Translations under genes and position numbers: made by a program | Assembly: GCA_050283925.1 (NCBI GenBank) | Contig: JBNOAI010000005.1 | Span: 248,001-312,000, forward strand | Origin: ZC4RG25 sp023428365 | GTDB lineage: Bacteria > Pseudomonadota > Alphaproteobacteria > Rhizobiales > Hyphomicrobiaceae | Direction of reading: 5' to 3' | Length of the DNA stretch: 64,000 nucleotides | Part shown: positions 54,099 through 61,620 of the stretch, in pieces | Position numbering within the stretch: the first letter of the stretch is position 1 | Layout of the letters: every line of letters starts with the position of its first letter | Notes under the pieces: generated by a model | Databases searched by the model: none | The model's input: only the letters and a program-made list of their open reading frames with translations | Told to the model about the DNA's origin: nothing

Positions 54099-55076
54099 TC
54101 AGCTTCGTGCGCCGGCAAACACTTCGCCGTAAAGGCGAAGCCAGTTACCGGATGTAATTTTCTCAATTTCGGCGGCGTCAAAACCTGCCTCGCGCAGACC
54201 TTCCGCAATCCGCGCGAGGTGGCGCACTTCGGTGAACCACTCGGGCGGCGCGGCCTTGCCCGCATTGGTGGCTGATCCGGCACCGTAGTCGACGCCGCGC
54301 GTCCAGCGACCCATGCGCATCCAGTCGTAATCCGCTTTACCGTGGTTATGGCTACGATCGGTTCCGACAGCGACATGATCGATGCCGATGAGATCGACTG
54401 TGCGCGCCACCATCTCACCCCAACCCTTCGCCGTTGCGCACGCGTCCGGTGGCGTGATGTTGCGGTAAGCCGCACAGCCCAGCACGCCCCCCCGCTCCGC
54501 CAATGCCTTCAGCACCGCATCGCTCTTGTTGCGCTTATGCTCGAACAAGCGCGCGGGATTGGCGTGCGTGATGGCGACAGGCTTCTCCGAGTGCTGGATG
54601 GCGTCCAGCGACGTGCGATCACCCACATGCGACAGATCCACGAGAATGCCGCAACGGTTCATCTCGCGAATGACCTCACGGCCGAAGCGGGCAAGGCCGG
54701 AATCCTCGGCTTCGTAACAACTGCCGCCGAGTTCATTCTGGTTATTGTAGGTGAGCTGAATGACGCGAACGCCCAGTTCCCCGAACAGCTCGACAAATCG
54801 GATACGCCCTTCCAGCAGGTTCGAATTCTGATATCCCATCACCAGAGCGGTGCGGCCGCTGGCGTGAATGTCGATGACATCCTGAGCTGTCAGGGCAATC
54901 GCAACGAGATCGGCGTTGGCCGCAACAAGGTCACGCCACTTGGCGAGTTTATCGAGCGACTCGACGGTTCCCTCCCAGAAACCGCACGTCACAGTCACGC
55001 AGCCGACATCCGCCTGCTTCAGTTCCTCGAATACCTCGCGCGTGAAGTGTCCGCATTGCAGGCCATCGATAAGCAT
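54099..55076 (-). CDS. M19 membrane-dipeptidase-family enzyme lacking the usual His-x-Asp motif
   Basis: The 325-residue protein is a TIM-barrel of the renal-dipeptidase (M19) family: LSH at H150, ITHANPA at H171, VAVGTDRSH near the active site and the C-terminal GNWLRLYGEVF. Where typical members have DGHxD near residue 5 for the first metal, this one reads DGLQC (L6, C8), so one metal site is altered. No signal peptide is present. Relatives with similar starts occur in alphaproteobacteria. It may hydrolyse a dipeptide or a cyclic amide. It lies between lacI and the aldehyde dehydrogenase. Confidence 0.88.
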   Translation of the reverse strand: MLIDGLQCGHFTREVFEELKQADVGCVTVTCGFWEGTVESLDKLAKWRDLVAANADLVAIALTAQDVIDIHASGRTALVMGYQNSNLLEGRIRFVELFGELGVRVIQLTYNNQNELGGSCYEAEDSGLARFGREVIREMNRCGILVDLSHVGDRTSLDAIQHSEKPVAITHANPARLFEHKRNKSDAVLKALAERGGVLGCAAYRNITPPDACATAKGWGEMVARTVDLIGIDHVAVGTDRSHNHGKADYDWMRMGRWTRGVDYGAGSATNAGKAAPPEWFTEVRHLARIAEGLREAGFDAAEIEKITSGNWLRLYGEVFAGARS

Positions 55077-55104
55077 TGTGTTTCGTTTCTCCTACTAGGC
55101 TTGT

Positions 55105-56112
55105 TCAGGTCGAGCCCCGAACGATCAACTTCGACGGCACGAGGGTCAGCAAAGGAACCTCGCGCTCCTCGGCGAGCGCCCTGAAGGCCGCACCCACCGC
55201 GTCCGCTAGACCATCGACATCCATGCTGACGGTCGTGAGAGCCGGACGTGTATGCGCCCCCCACCGGAGGCCGCCAAAACCGACGAAGGCAATATCGTCC
55301 GGTATGCGCAGGCCGAAATCGTGCGCCGCCGCCATGGCGCCCAGAGCGACCTCGTCACTCGCCGTAATCACGGCTGCCGCGCGAAGCCCCTTCTGGAGGA
55401 CGCTTGTCATCGTGGCATACCCAGCCTCCGAGCGATCGCCATGCGGGATATCCCATGTCAGCGTCTCAGAGATCGTCCGCTTCGCTGCCATCAGAGCAGC
55501 GCGATATCCGTCATATCGAACGCGTCCAACGGCCGATGTATCGACGCGGCCGAGATAAGCGATCGGTTCGCGCTTGCGCTTCAGCAAGTATTCAACTGCT
55601 TCCACCGCAGCCGCATAGTCATCCGGTACGATGGAGACGATGCCTTCCTGATCGAGCCGTTGGCTGACGGACATGATGAGCGTACCGGCATCCGCCGATA
55701 TCCGCATGAGTTTCAGCAGGTTGTCAGCACGAATACGACGAGGTGCCGCCAGCAATATTCCTCGTAATCCAAGCGAAGCCGAACGCTCAATGAGATGCGC
55801 AAGACGCTCCTCGCTGTGGGCCATATCGAACAGCATGACGTCAAGGTCCACTTCACCCAATGTCGTCTGGATCGCTTTGGCCAGCGCCGGATAAATACCT
55901 TGCTCGATATCGCCGGTGACCAGTGCCACCGTTCGACCGCGTCCGCGGCGCAAGCTCTGGGCAATGGCATTCGGGCGATATCCCAGCGCCTCGACGGAAA
56001 GCATCACCCGCGCTCGGGTCTCCACCGCCACCGTCGCCCCGCCGCTCAGGACGCGCGATACGGTGGCCGCGGAGACACCGGCATGTCGCGCCACATCCAG
56101 CACACTTACCAC
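55105..56112 (-). CDS. LacI-family transcriptional regulator
   Basis: The 335-residue regulator has the N-terminal helix-turn-helix and hinge (VLDVARHAGVSAATVSRVLS, then YRPNAIAQSLRRGRGRTVAL) and a periplasmic-binding-type effector domain. The GTG start follows GGGAGGAAGG. It is inside the transport/catabolic operon, between the M19 remnant and the intact M19 gene, which is usual for a local repressor. Palindromes at 61507-61520 and 61579-61592, in front of the operon, are its likely operators. Confidence 0.93.
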   Translation of the reverse strand: MVSVLDVARHAGVSAATVSRVLSGGATVAVETRARVMLSVEALGYRPNAIAQSLRRGRGRTVALVTGDIEQGIYPALAKAIQTTLGEVDLDVMLFDMAHSEERLAHLIERSASLGLRGILLAAPRRIRADNLLKLMRISADAGTLIMSVSQRLDQEGIVSIVPDDYAAAVEAVEYLLKRKREPIAYLGRVDTSAVGRVRYDGYRAALMAAKRTISETLTWDIPHGDRSEAGYATMTSVLQKGLRAAAVITASDEVALGAMAAAHDFGLRIPDDIAFVGFGGLRWGAHTRPALTTVSMDVDGLADAVGAAFRALAEEREVPLLTLVPSKLIVRGST

Positions 56113-56156
56113 TCACCTTCCTCCCGGTTGCGGCAGGATTTGTTCCTCCTGCTCAT

Positions 56157-56348
56157 TTATCCGAACACGGACCGATAGAGGCGAAGCCAGTTCCCGCCAA
56201 GCAGCTTGTCGCGTTCCTCTGTGGAGAAACCGACCCGCGTAAACCCGTTTCGAACGGCAGACGGCGCACTGGTCCGTGGCGGCCAATCAGGCTTGGGCAC
56301 TTTGCCCGGCTTTGCAGACGAACCGATACGTCCATTGCGATAATCCTC
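56157..56348 (-). pseudogene. C-terminal remnant of a second M19 dipeptidase gene
   Basis: Directly after the potA stop, an open frame encodes DYRNGRIGSS ... GFSTEERDKLLGGNWLRLY and RSVFG before a TAA. The end GGNWLRLYRSVF matches the C terminus of the M19 protein at 54099-55076 (SGNWLRLYGEVF), and the upstream part fits the loop before the last helices. The first roughly 270 residues of an M19 enzyme are absent, so a gene has been deleted down to its 3' end. The open frame formally continues into potA to 56387, but that part is antiparallel-unrelated coding overlap without family similarity. Confidence 0.75.
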
Positions 56349-56352
56349 ACAC

Positions 56353-57435
56353 TCAGCCCTGAGGGAAGAGGAGCGTATCCTCAACATTCCACGTCAGATC
56401 GACCTGCGATCCGGGGCCAATGCCGGGAGCCAGATCGAGACGCGAGCTTCTCATCGTCAGCTCGCCGCATGCGCAATCCACCGACAGGCGAACGCTGGCG
56501 CCAAGAAACTCGCGCATCCGCACGGTCCCTTTGATCGTATTCGCCGCCCCGGCCCGTGCAACGCCCAACGCCTCGGGACGGATCATCGCAACGAGATTTG
56601 CAGCATTCCGCGCGTCATCAGAAAGGACGCCGGCAAAGCGCAAGGTCTCATCGCTGTCACAAACTACCTCAGCCGTGCGGCCATTGACCGAAACCGGCTT
56701 CACCGGAATGAAGTTGGATTCTCCGAGGAAGCTCGCGACAAATGGCGATGTGGGACGCTCATAGACTTCATCCGGCGTTCCGAGCTGGGCAATGCGGCCC
56801 TGGCTCATGATGGCGATGCGGTCCGACATCGACAGTGCTTCTTCCTGATCGTGCGTGACGTAGACCACCGTAACGCCCAGTTCGCGCTGGATGCGCTTGA
56901 TCTCGACCTGAAGCTGGTCGCGCAGTTTTCGATCTAGAGCGCCCAGCGGTTCGTCCATCAACAGGACCGGCGGCGCGAAGACGATCGCACGCGCCAGCGC
57001 GACGCGCTGCTGCTGCCCACCCGAGAGCTGGCTGATCCGGCGGTCGCCGTAGTCTGAGAGATCGACCAGGGCCAGGACTTCCTTCACCTGCCGTTCGACC
57101 TCTGTGCCGCTCATTCCGCGCAGGCGCAGGGGGAAAGCAATGTTCTCGAAGACATTGTAATTCGGGAACAGTGCGTAGCTCTGGAACACGACGCCCAGCC
57201 CGCGCTTTTCCGGCGGCAGACGCGAAATATCCTTCCCGTCGATCTTGATCTCGCCGGCATCCGGAATGACGAAACCCGCGATCATCATCAGCGTGGTCGT
57301 CTTGCCGGAGCCACTGGACCCCAGCAGCGTCACGAACTCTCCCGCGCGAACGTTCAATGAGACACGATCGACGGCAACCTGTGAGCCGTAGGTTTTCAAT
57401 ACGTCGGCGATGTCGATCGCTGCACCGAAGGCCAT
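56353..57435 (-). CDS. potA: Spermidine/putrescine-type ABC transporter ATP-binding protein
   Basis: The 360-residue ATPase has Walker A LLGSSGSGKTTTLM, the signature QLSGGQQQRVALARA, Walker B VLLMDEPLGALD and switch HDQEEALSMSD, then a C-terminal TOBE-like domain (from about residue 280). It energises the two permeases just upstream. ATG 57435 was preferred to a TTG at 57471. PotA-type ATPases serve polyamine, amino-acid-derivative and opine importers, so the symbol marks the family and not the substrate. Confidence 0.92.
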   Translation of the reverse strand: MAFGAAIDIADVLKTYGSQVAVDRVSLNVRAGEFVTLLGSSGSGKTTTLMMIAGFVIPDAGEIKIDGKDISRLPPEKRGLGVVFQSYALFPNYNVFENIAFPLRLRGMSGTEVERQVKEVLALVDLSDYGDRRISQLSGGQQQRVALARAIVFAPPVLLMDEPLGALDRKLRDQLQVEIKRIQRELGVTVVYVTHDQEEALSMSDRIAIMSQGRIAQLGTPDEVYERPTSPFVASFLGESNFIPVKPVSVNGRTAEVVCDSDETLRFAGVLSDDARNAANLVAMIRPEALGVARAGAANTIKGTVRMREFLGASVRLSVDCACGELTMRSSRLDLAPGIGPGSQVDLTWNVEDTLLFPQG

Positions 57436-57467
57436 CGTCAGGCAATGCTCCTTTCTGCTGCCGCGAC

Positions 57468-58268
57468 TCAAGTGCTGGCCTGCCCGCTATTCCGCCGGAC
57501 GAGCGTGAACAGCGACAGGATCAGCACCGAAAACGACAGCAGGATACAAGAGGCCGCCGCCACCGCGGGGCTGACCTCGAAACGAATGCCGTTCCACATC
57601 TGAACCGGCAGGGTGACGGAATCGATACCGCTGATGAACAGCGCCACCACGACCTCGTCGAAACTCGTCAGGAACGCAAAAATCGCTCCGGCGACAACAC
57701 CGGGCAGAATGGCCGGCAGCGTGACTTTGCGGAACGCGGTTGCCGGAGACGCGCCCAGACTGCGCGCGGCGTCGACGATCCGCCAATCGATTTTCTGCAT
57801 CACGGCGGAGACGTTGATGATGACGAACGGGAGCGTCAGGATCGTGTGCCCGACGATCAGTCCGAGCTTCGTACCGACAATACCGACCTTCGCGAATGCG
57901 CTGTAGAGTGCCACGGCGATGATAATGCTGGGCACGATCATCGGCAGCAGGAAGAACCAGATCACCACACGGCCGACCGTTCCTGACAGGCGGCTCAAGC
58001 CCAGCGCTGCCAGCGTCCCGATTGCCGTCGCAGCCACCGTGCTCGCGAGCGCGATCAGTATGCTGTTGACGGTCGAGCTGCGCCACGGCCCCTCTCCCAA
58101 GAAGACGCCGTACCACTCCAGCGAGAAGCCTTGAGGTGGAAATGTGATGTAGTCGGTCGCGGTGAACGAGACGGGAATGACCGCGAGCGTTGGCACCACG
58201 AGATAGGCGCACACCGCGATCACGATCGCCATGAGGACACGGCCAGCCATTGCGCTGCCCGCACTCAT
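57468..58268 (-). CDS. potC: ABC transporter permease, PotC type
   Basis: The 266-residue protein has six membrane spans and the EAA loop DAARSLGASPATAFRKVTLPAI that contacts the ATPase. It forms the channel with the PotB-type protein, whose gene overlaps it by four bases. The potA ATG begins 33 bases further on. The symbol marks the family only. Confidence 0.92.
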   Translation of the reverse strand: MSAGSAMAGRVLMAIVIAVCAYLVVPTLAVIPVSFTATDYITFPPQGFSLEWYGVFLGEGPWRSSTVNSILIALASTVAATAIGTLAALGLSRLSGTVGRVVIWFFLLPMIVPSIIIAVALYSAFAKVGIVGTKLGLIVGHTILTLPFVIINVSAVMQKIDWRIVDAARSLGASPATAFRKVTLPAILPGVVAGAIFAFLTSFDEVVVALFISGIDSVTLPVQMWNGIRFEVSPAVAAASCILLSFSVLILSLFTLVRRNSGQAST

Positions 58269-59116
58269 CGTTGCATCCCCCAGATGGCGCCGAGATTGAA
58301 GAAGCGATCACCGATCCAATAGAGGATCAGCGTCACCACCAGAAGCGACGCCGACAGCGCCGAGGCCATGCCCCAGTTGAGCGCGCCGTTGATGTTGAAC
58401 TCGATGAGCTGCGCCCACACCATGCCGCGCGCGCCACCCAGCAGCGCCGGCACCACGAAGAACCCGAGACTGATGGTGAACACCAGCAGGATGCCCGCCA
58501 TGGCACCGGGACGCGTCAGCGGGAAATAGACTTTGACGAAGGTTGTGAACGGCGAGGCACCGAGACTGCGCGCGGCCTGCGTCGTGCGCGGATCAAGCCG
58601 CGTCATCACTGCATAGAGAGGCAGGATCATGTACGGCAGCATGATCTGCGACATGCCGATCAGCACGCCGATCGTGTTATAGACGAGTTCCAACGGCTCA
58701 CTGATGAGGCCGATACTCATGAGGGCCTGATTGATCATGCCCCGCGGATTGAGGATCAAAATCCAGCCGTAAGATCGCACCAGCAGGTTGGTCCAGAACG
58801 GCACCAGAACGCAAACCAGGATAATGCCCCGCGCGACGGGACCTGATTTGGCCATCATGTAGGCCACGGGATATCCTGCGAGCAGGCAGATCAAAGCCGT
58901 CGCGGCGCTGAACATCAGTGTCCGGAAAAGAATTTGGACGTAGCTCGGCACCTCGATGAGGCGCGTGTAGAACACCCACGGTCCTTGCGGATCGGAGAAG
59001 CTGCGGACGATCAGATCCGACAGGGGCCAGACGAGCACACCGCCCAACAGCACCAGCGCCGGTGCCAGCAGCGCGAGCGTTGTCGCGCCGCTGCCGCGGG
59101 AAGAAGAATTACTCAT
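58265..59116 (-). CDS. potB: ABC transporter permease, PotB type
   Basis: The 283-residue inner-membrane protein has about six spans and the EAA loop QAARSLGASPFTTFVKVYFPLT. The long first periplasmic loop (SFSDPQGPWVFYTRLIEVP) is characteristic of PotB-like permeases. It lies 63 bases after the binding-protein gene, and overlaps potC by four bases. Confidence 0.92.
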   Translation of the reverse strand: MSNSSSRGSGATTLALLAPALVLLGGVLVWPLSDLIVRSFSDPQGPWVFYTRLIEVPSYVQILFRTLMFSAATALICLLAGYPVAYMMAKSGPVARGIILVCVLVPFWTNLLVRSYGWILILNPRGMINQALMSIGLISEPLELVYNTIGVLIGMSQIMLPYMILPLYAVMTRLDPRTTQAARSLGASPFTTFVKVYFPLTRPGAMAGILLVFTISLGFFVVPALLGGARGMVWAQLIEFNINGALNWGMASALSASLLVVTLILYWIGDRFFNLGAIWGMQR

Positions 59117-59179
59117 CCTGCACCTGACGGAGCGATGCCCGCGATCCAGCGGGCCGGCCCCGACATCTCCGATGTGTCA

Positions 59180-60244
59180 TCAGCCAAGGAGCCATTGACG
59201 GAACTCTTCCGTCGTTTTCTCGAGGTTCGCGGCCCACCAGTCACCGTTCAGGAACACCGCTTTGCCCTTCGTCGCCGGACCGCCGGAAACGATGTTCTGG
59301 CGATCAGCCGGAATCTGGTCCCAGGCCGCGGGAACAACCGGTCCGTAGTTATAGGCCATCGCAATCGCGACCTGCTGCTGCACCTTCAGGACGTGATTGA
59401 GGAATTGCATGGCCGCAGCCTTGTTGGGAGCGCCCTTCGGTATGACAAAAACCGACCACGTCAGAAGGCTGGCCTCCGGTTGCATGTCGACTGGAGCGCC
59501 GGAATTCTTGACGTTCAGCGCACGGCCATCCGCCAGGACACCCATCGACGCCTGACCGTCGCGCATGAGCTGCTCGCTCTGCGGCACGGTCTCGTACCAG
59601 ATGATGTCATTCCGGATCTGGCCAAGTTTCTTGAGCGCGCGCGGAACGTCGAGCGGGTACAGCTTGTCGGCGGGTACGCCATCGGCGAGCAAGGCCATCT
59701 CTAGGAGGCCGCTTTCAACGCGATTGTAGAGGGCGCGCTTGCCCGGGAATTTCTTGGTATCCCACATCGCCGTCCAGTCTGTCGGCTTCTCCGGCAGCTT
59801 GGTGCTGTAGGTCAGAACGCGACCGAAAATGACTTCGGGCACGGAATAGTCGTTGAAGAACTCATCCCGCTTCATAAGCTGGCTGCGGTCGATGACGTTG
59901 AAGTCGAGCTTTTCCAGCAATCCCTTCTCGGCGCCGACACGGGCGAGCTCCGGCAGGCCCTCGATCAGATCCCATTCAACCTTGTTGGCATCGACCATCG
60001 CCTGCAGCCGCCCGAGCGTGTTGCCCGTTGCGCCGACGACTTGCACGCCCGTTTCCTTGGTGAATGGCTCCCACCACGCCTTCTTCATGGCAGCTTCCCA
60101 CGAGCCGCCCCAGTTTGCATAAACGATGCGCTTGTTGTCCTGCGCGCGCAGGATCGACGGAGAGGCGATCAGCGCCGTGCCCGCGGCGGCAGTCTGCAGA
60201 AAACCACGCCGATTGATCCCGACCTTTGAACCTGAGTTGTCCAT
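59180..60244 (-). CDS. potD: Periplasmic substrate-binding protein of the Pot-type importer
   Basis: The 354-residue protein has a twin-arginine-like signal (NRRGFLQTAAAGTALIASPS) and a mature domain starting KRIVYANWGGSWEAAMKKAW, typical of PotD/F-like binding proteins (SBP family 8/1). Relatives bind polyamines, but also opines, amino-acid derivatives and small cations, so the ligand is open. ATG 60244 has GGAG eight bases upstream; a longer frame to 60331 overlaps the preceding gene and is rejected. It supplies the PotABC transporter just downstream. Confidence 0.9.
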   Translation of the reverse strand: MDNSGSKVGINRRGFLQTAAAGTALIASPSILRAQDNKRIVYANWGGSWEAAMKKAWWEPFTKETGVQVVGATGNTLGRLQAMVDANKVEWDLIEGLPELARVGAEKGLLEKLDFNVIDRSQLMKRDEFFNDYSVPEVIFGRVLTYSTKLPEKPTDWTAMWDTKKFPGKRALYNRVESGLLEMALLADGVPADKLYPLDVPRALKKLGQIRNDIIWYETVPQSEQLMRDGQASMGVLADGRALNVKNSGAPVDMQPEASLLTWSVFVIPKGAPNKAAAMQFLNHVLKVQQQVAIAMAYNYGPVVPAAWDQIPADRQNIVSGGPATKGKAVFLNGDWWAANLEKTTEEFRQWLLG

Positions 60245-60287
60245 GTTTTGATCTCCACTATGACGGATGTGAATTGTTTTCTGTCGA

Positions 60288-61469
60288 TCACCAGTAACGG
60301 CGGCGTGCGTCCGTGATGAGATGTGGTCCATCGTCTTCGATCACCACGGTTTCCTCAAAATCTCCCAGCCAGCCATCGCGCATCAAAGTTTTTTCGATGC
60401 ACATGACCATTCCGGGTTTGATCACGGCATTCTCGTCGGGTGTGAGCCACGGCGCATCCCAGCCAAGCCCGAGGCCATGACCCAGTCCGCTGAACACGCC
60501 CTTCCAGGCGAAACCGGCCTCTTCCTGAGTTTTCAAACCGGCGCGCGCAACGTCCGCGGCAGTAGCGCCGGGCTTCATAGCGGCAATGCCTGCCTCGACA
60601 ACGGAAATCGCCGCCTCGAAGGCCGGAATTTGCTCCGCCACTGGCTTACCGACCGGTCGCGCTCTGGCAAGGTCGAAGCAATACCCATTGAGCACACCGG
60701 AGAGGCCAACGCGGAACCACTCGCCATCAGACAGCGGTTGCTTGGCGCCCCAAGTTGGGAAGCTGCAGCGTGTCAACGTGGGATTCGCCCCACCACGCCC
60801 CGATGCCATGAAGGAATTGTAGAGCGCGCCACCTGCCGGAACGATGACGCTCATCGCGGCTGCAACGACATCACCGTGCGTCGCGCCCGGAATTGCGGCC
60901 TCCATCATCGCATCGATCGCACGCGAGCCCAGCTTCGAGGCGGCCTTCAATTGGGAGATCTCTGCGGGTGATTTCAGCGACCGCAACGCCATGAGAATAT
61001 TATCGGCCGGCTCGAACGTAATCCCCGGCAACGCGGCTTCGATCTGCTTACCGACCGGCATCGGCAGCGTATCCCCGGATACGAGACCGATACGGCCCTT
61101 GGACAAAGTTTTCTGCAGGGCTTCGATCGCAGCTTCCGTCACGAGATCAGCGAGCACGATCCGATCGCGCGGCATCGCCACCGCTTCGATGTAGGGGAGG
61201 TCGACGATCAGTGTCGGCTCGTCACCCACGGGCATGATGAGGAAGGAATGCGCGCGGCTCGTCCACGCCCCAGCAACGTCGGGGATGAATGGGAACGAGG
61301 TGTAGTGGTTCGTCAGGTAGAAGATATCGCCATAGCGATCGAGCCCACCCCCGCCTCTGCCACAGACGAGCAGCCCAGCAAGCCCCTGTGCGGCGGCCGC
61401 ATCCAAAGCACGACGCCTGCGCGCAGCGAATTCTTCAACTGGCACGGGGACTGCATCAAAGCCACCCAT
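60288..61469 (-). CDS. M24-family peptidase-like protein with altered metal site
   Basis: The 393-residue pita-bread-fold protein resembles Xaa-Pro peptidases and creatinase. Of the five usual metal ligands, D266 (GYCFDLAR), H331 (GLGHGLGL), E359 (MCIEKTL) and E372 (GDFEETV) are visible, but the first aspartate is replaced by G255 (WFRVGLSG). This suggests a one-metal or metal-free hydrolase, as in creatinase, acting on a C-N bond. ATG 61469 follows GGAGG. It is the first gene of the leftward operon. Confidence 0.85.
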   Translation of the reverse strand: MGGFDAVPVPVEEFAARRRRALDAAAAQGLAGLLVCGRGGGGLDRYGDIFYLTNHYTSFPFIPDVAGAWTSRAHSFLIMPVGDEPTLIVDLPYIEAVAMPRDRIVLADLVTEAAIEALQKTLSKGRIGLVSGDTLPMPVGKQIEAALPGITFEPADNILMALRSLKSPAEISQLKAASKLGSRAIDAMMEAAIPGATHGDVVAAAMSVIVPAGGALYNSFMASGRGGANPTLTRCSFPTWGAKQPLSDGEWFRVGLSGVLNGYCFDLARARPVGKPVAEQIPAFEAAISVVEAGIAAMKPGATAADVARAGLKTQEEAGFAWKGVFSGLGHGLGLGWDAPWLTPDENAVIKPGMVMCIEKTLMRDGWLGDFEETVVIEDDGPHLITDARRRYW

Positions 61470-61506
61470 GTGACCTCCGACAGTTGCTCCGCCGGGTTTC
61501 TCGACA

Positions 61507-61520
61507 CTGTAACGTTACTG
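61507..61520. promoter_or_regulatory. CG-centred palindrome, candidate LacI-family operator 1
   Basis: The perfect inner palindrome GTAACGTTAC (61509-61518) in CTGTAACGTTACTG lies 40 bases upstream of the M24 gene. Its centre (AACGTT) is that of LacI/CcpA-type operators. A lacI gene lies in the operon it precedes. Confidence 0.6.
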
Positions 61521-61578
61521 TCACGTTGCGTCGCGCCCATCAAATGCAGAACGAGGTTGCGTTGACGTCTATTTGAGG

Positions 61579-61592
61579 TGAAAACGTTTGCA
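61579..61592. promoter_or_regulatory. CG-centred site, candidate LacI-family operator 2
   Basis: TGAAAACGTTTGCA fits the LacI-family consensus TGNAANCGNTTNCA at every fixed position. It is 28 bases before the start of the divergent large gene and 72 bp (close to seven helical turns) from operator 1, so one repressor could loop the DNA and control both directions. Confidence 0.65.
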
Positions 61593-61620
61593 GTCGTCAA
61601 GCGGAATGTGGATCAAATAC

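Noticed and set aside
60288..61469. Assigning the M24 protein as ectoine hydrolase (DoeA/EutD)
   Set aside because: The N-terminal sequence differs from what I know of that group, and the partner deacetylase and transaminase genes are absent.
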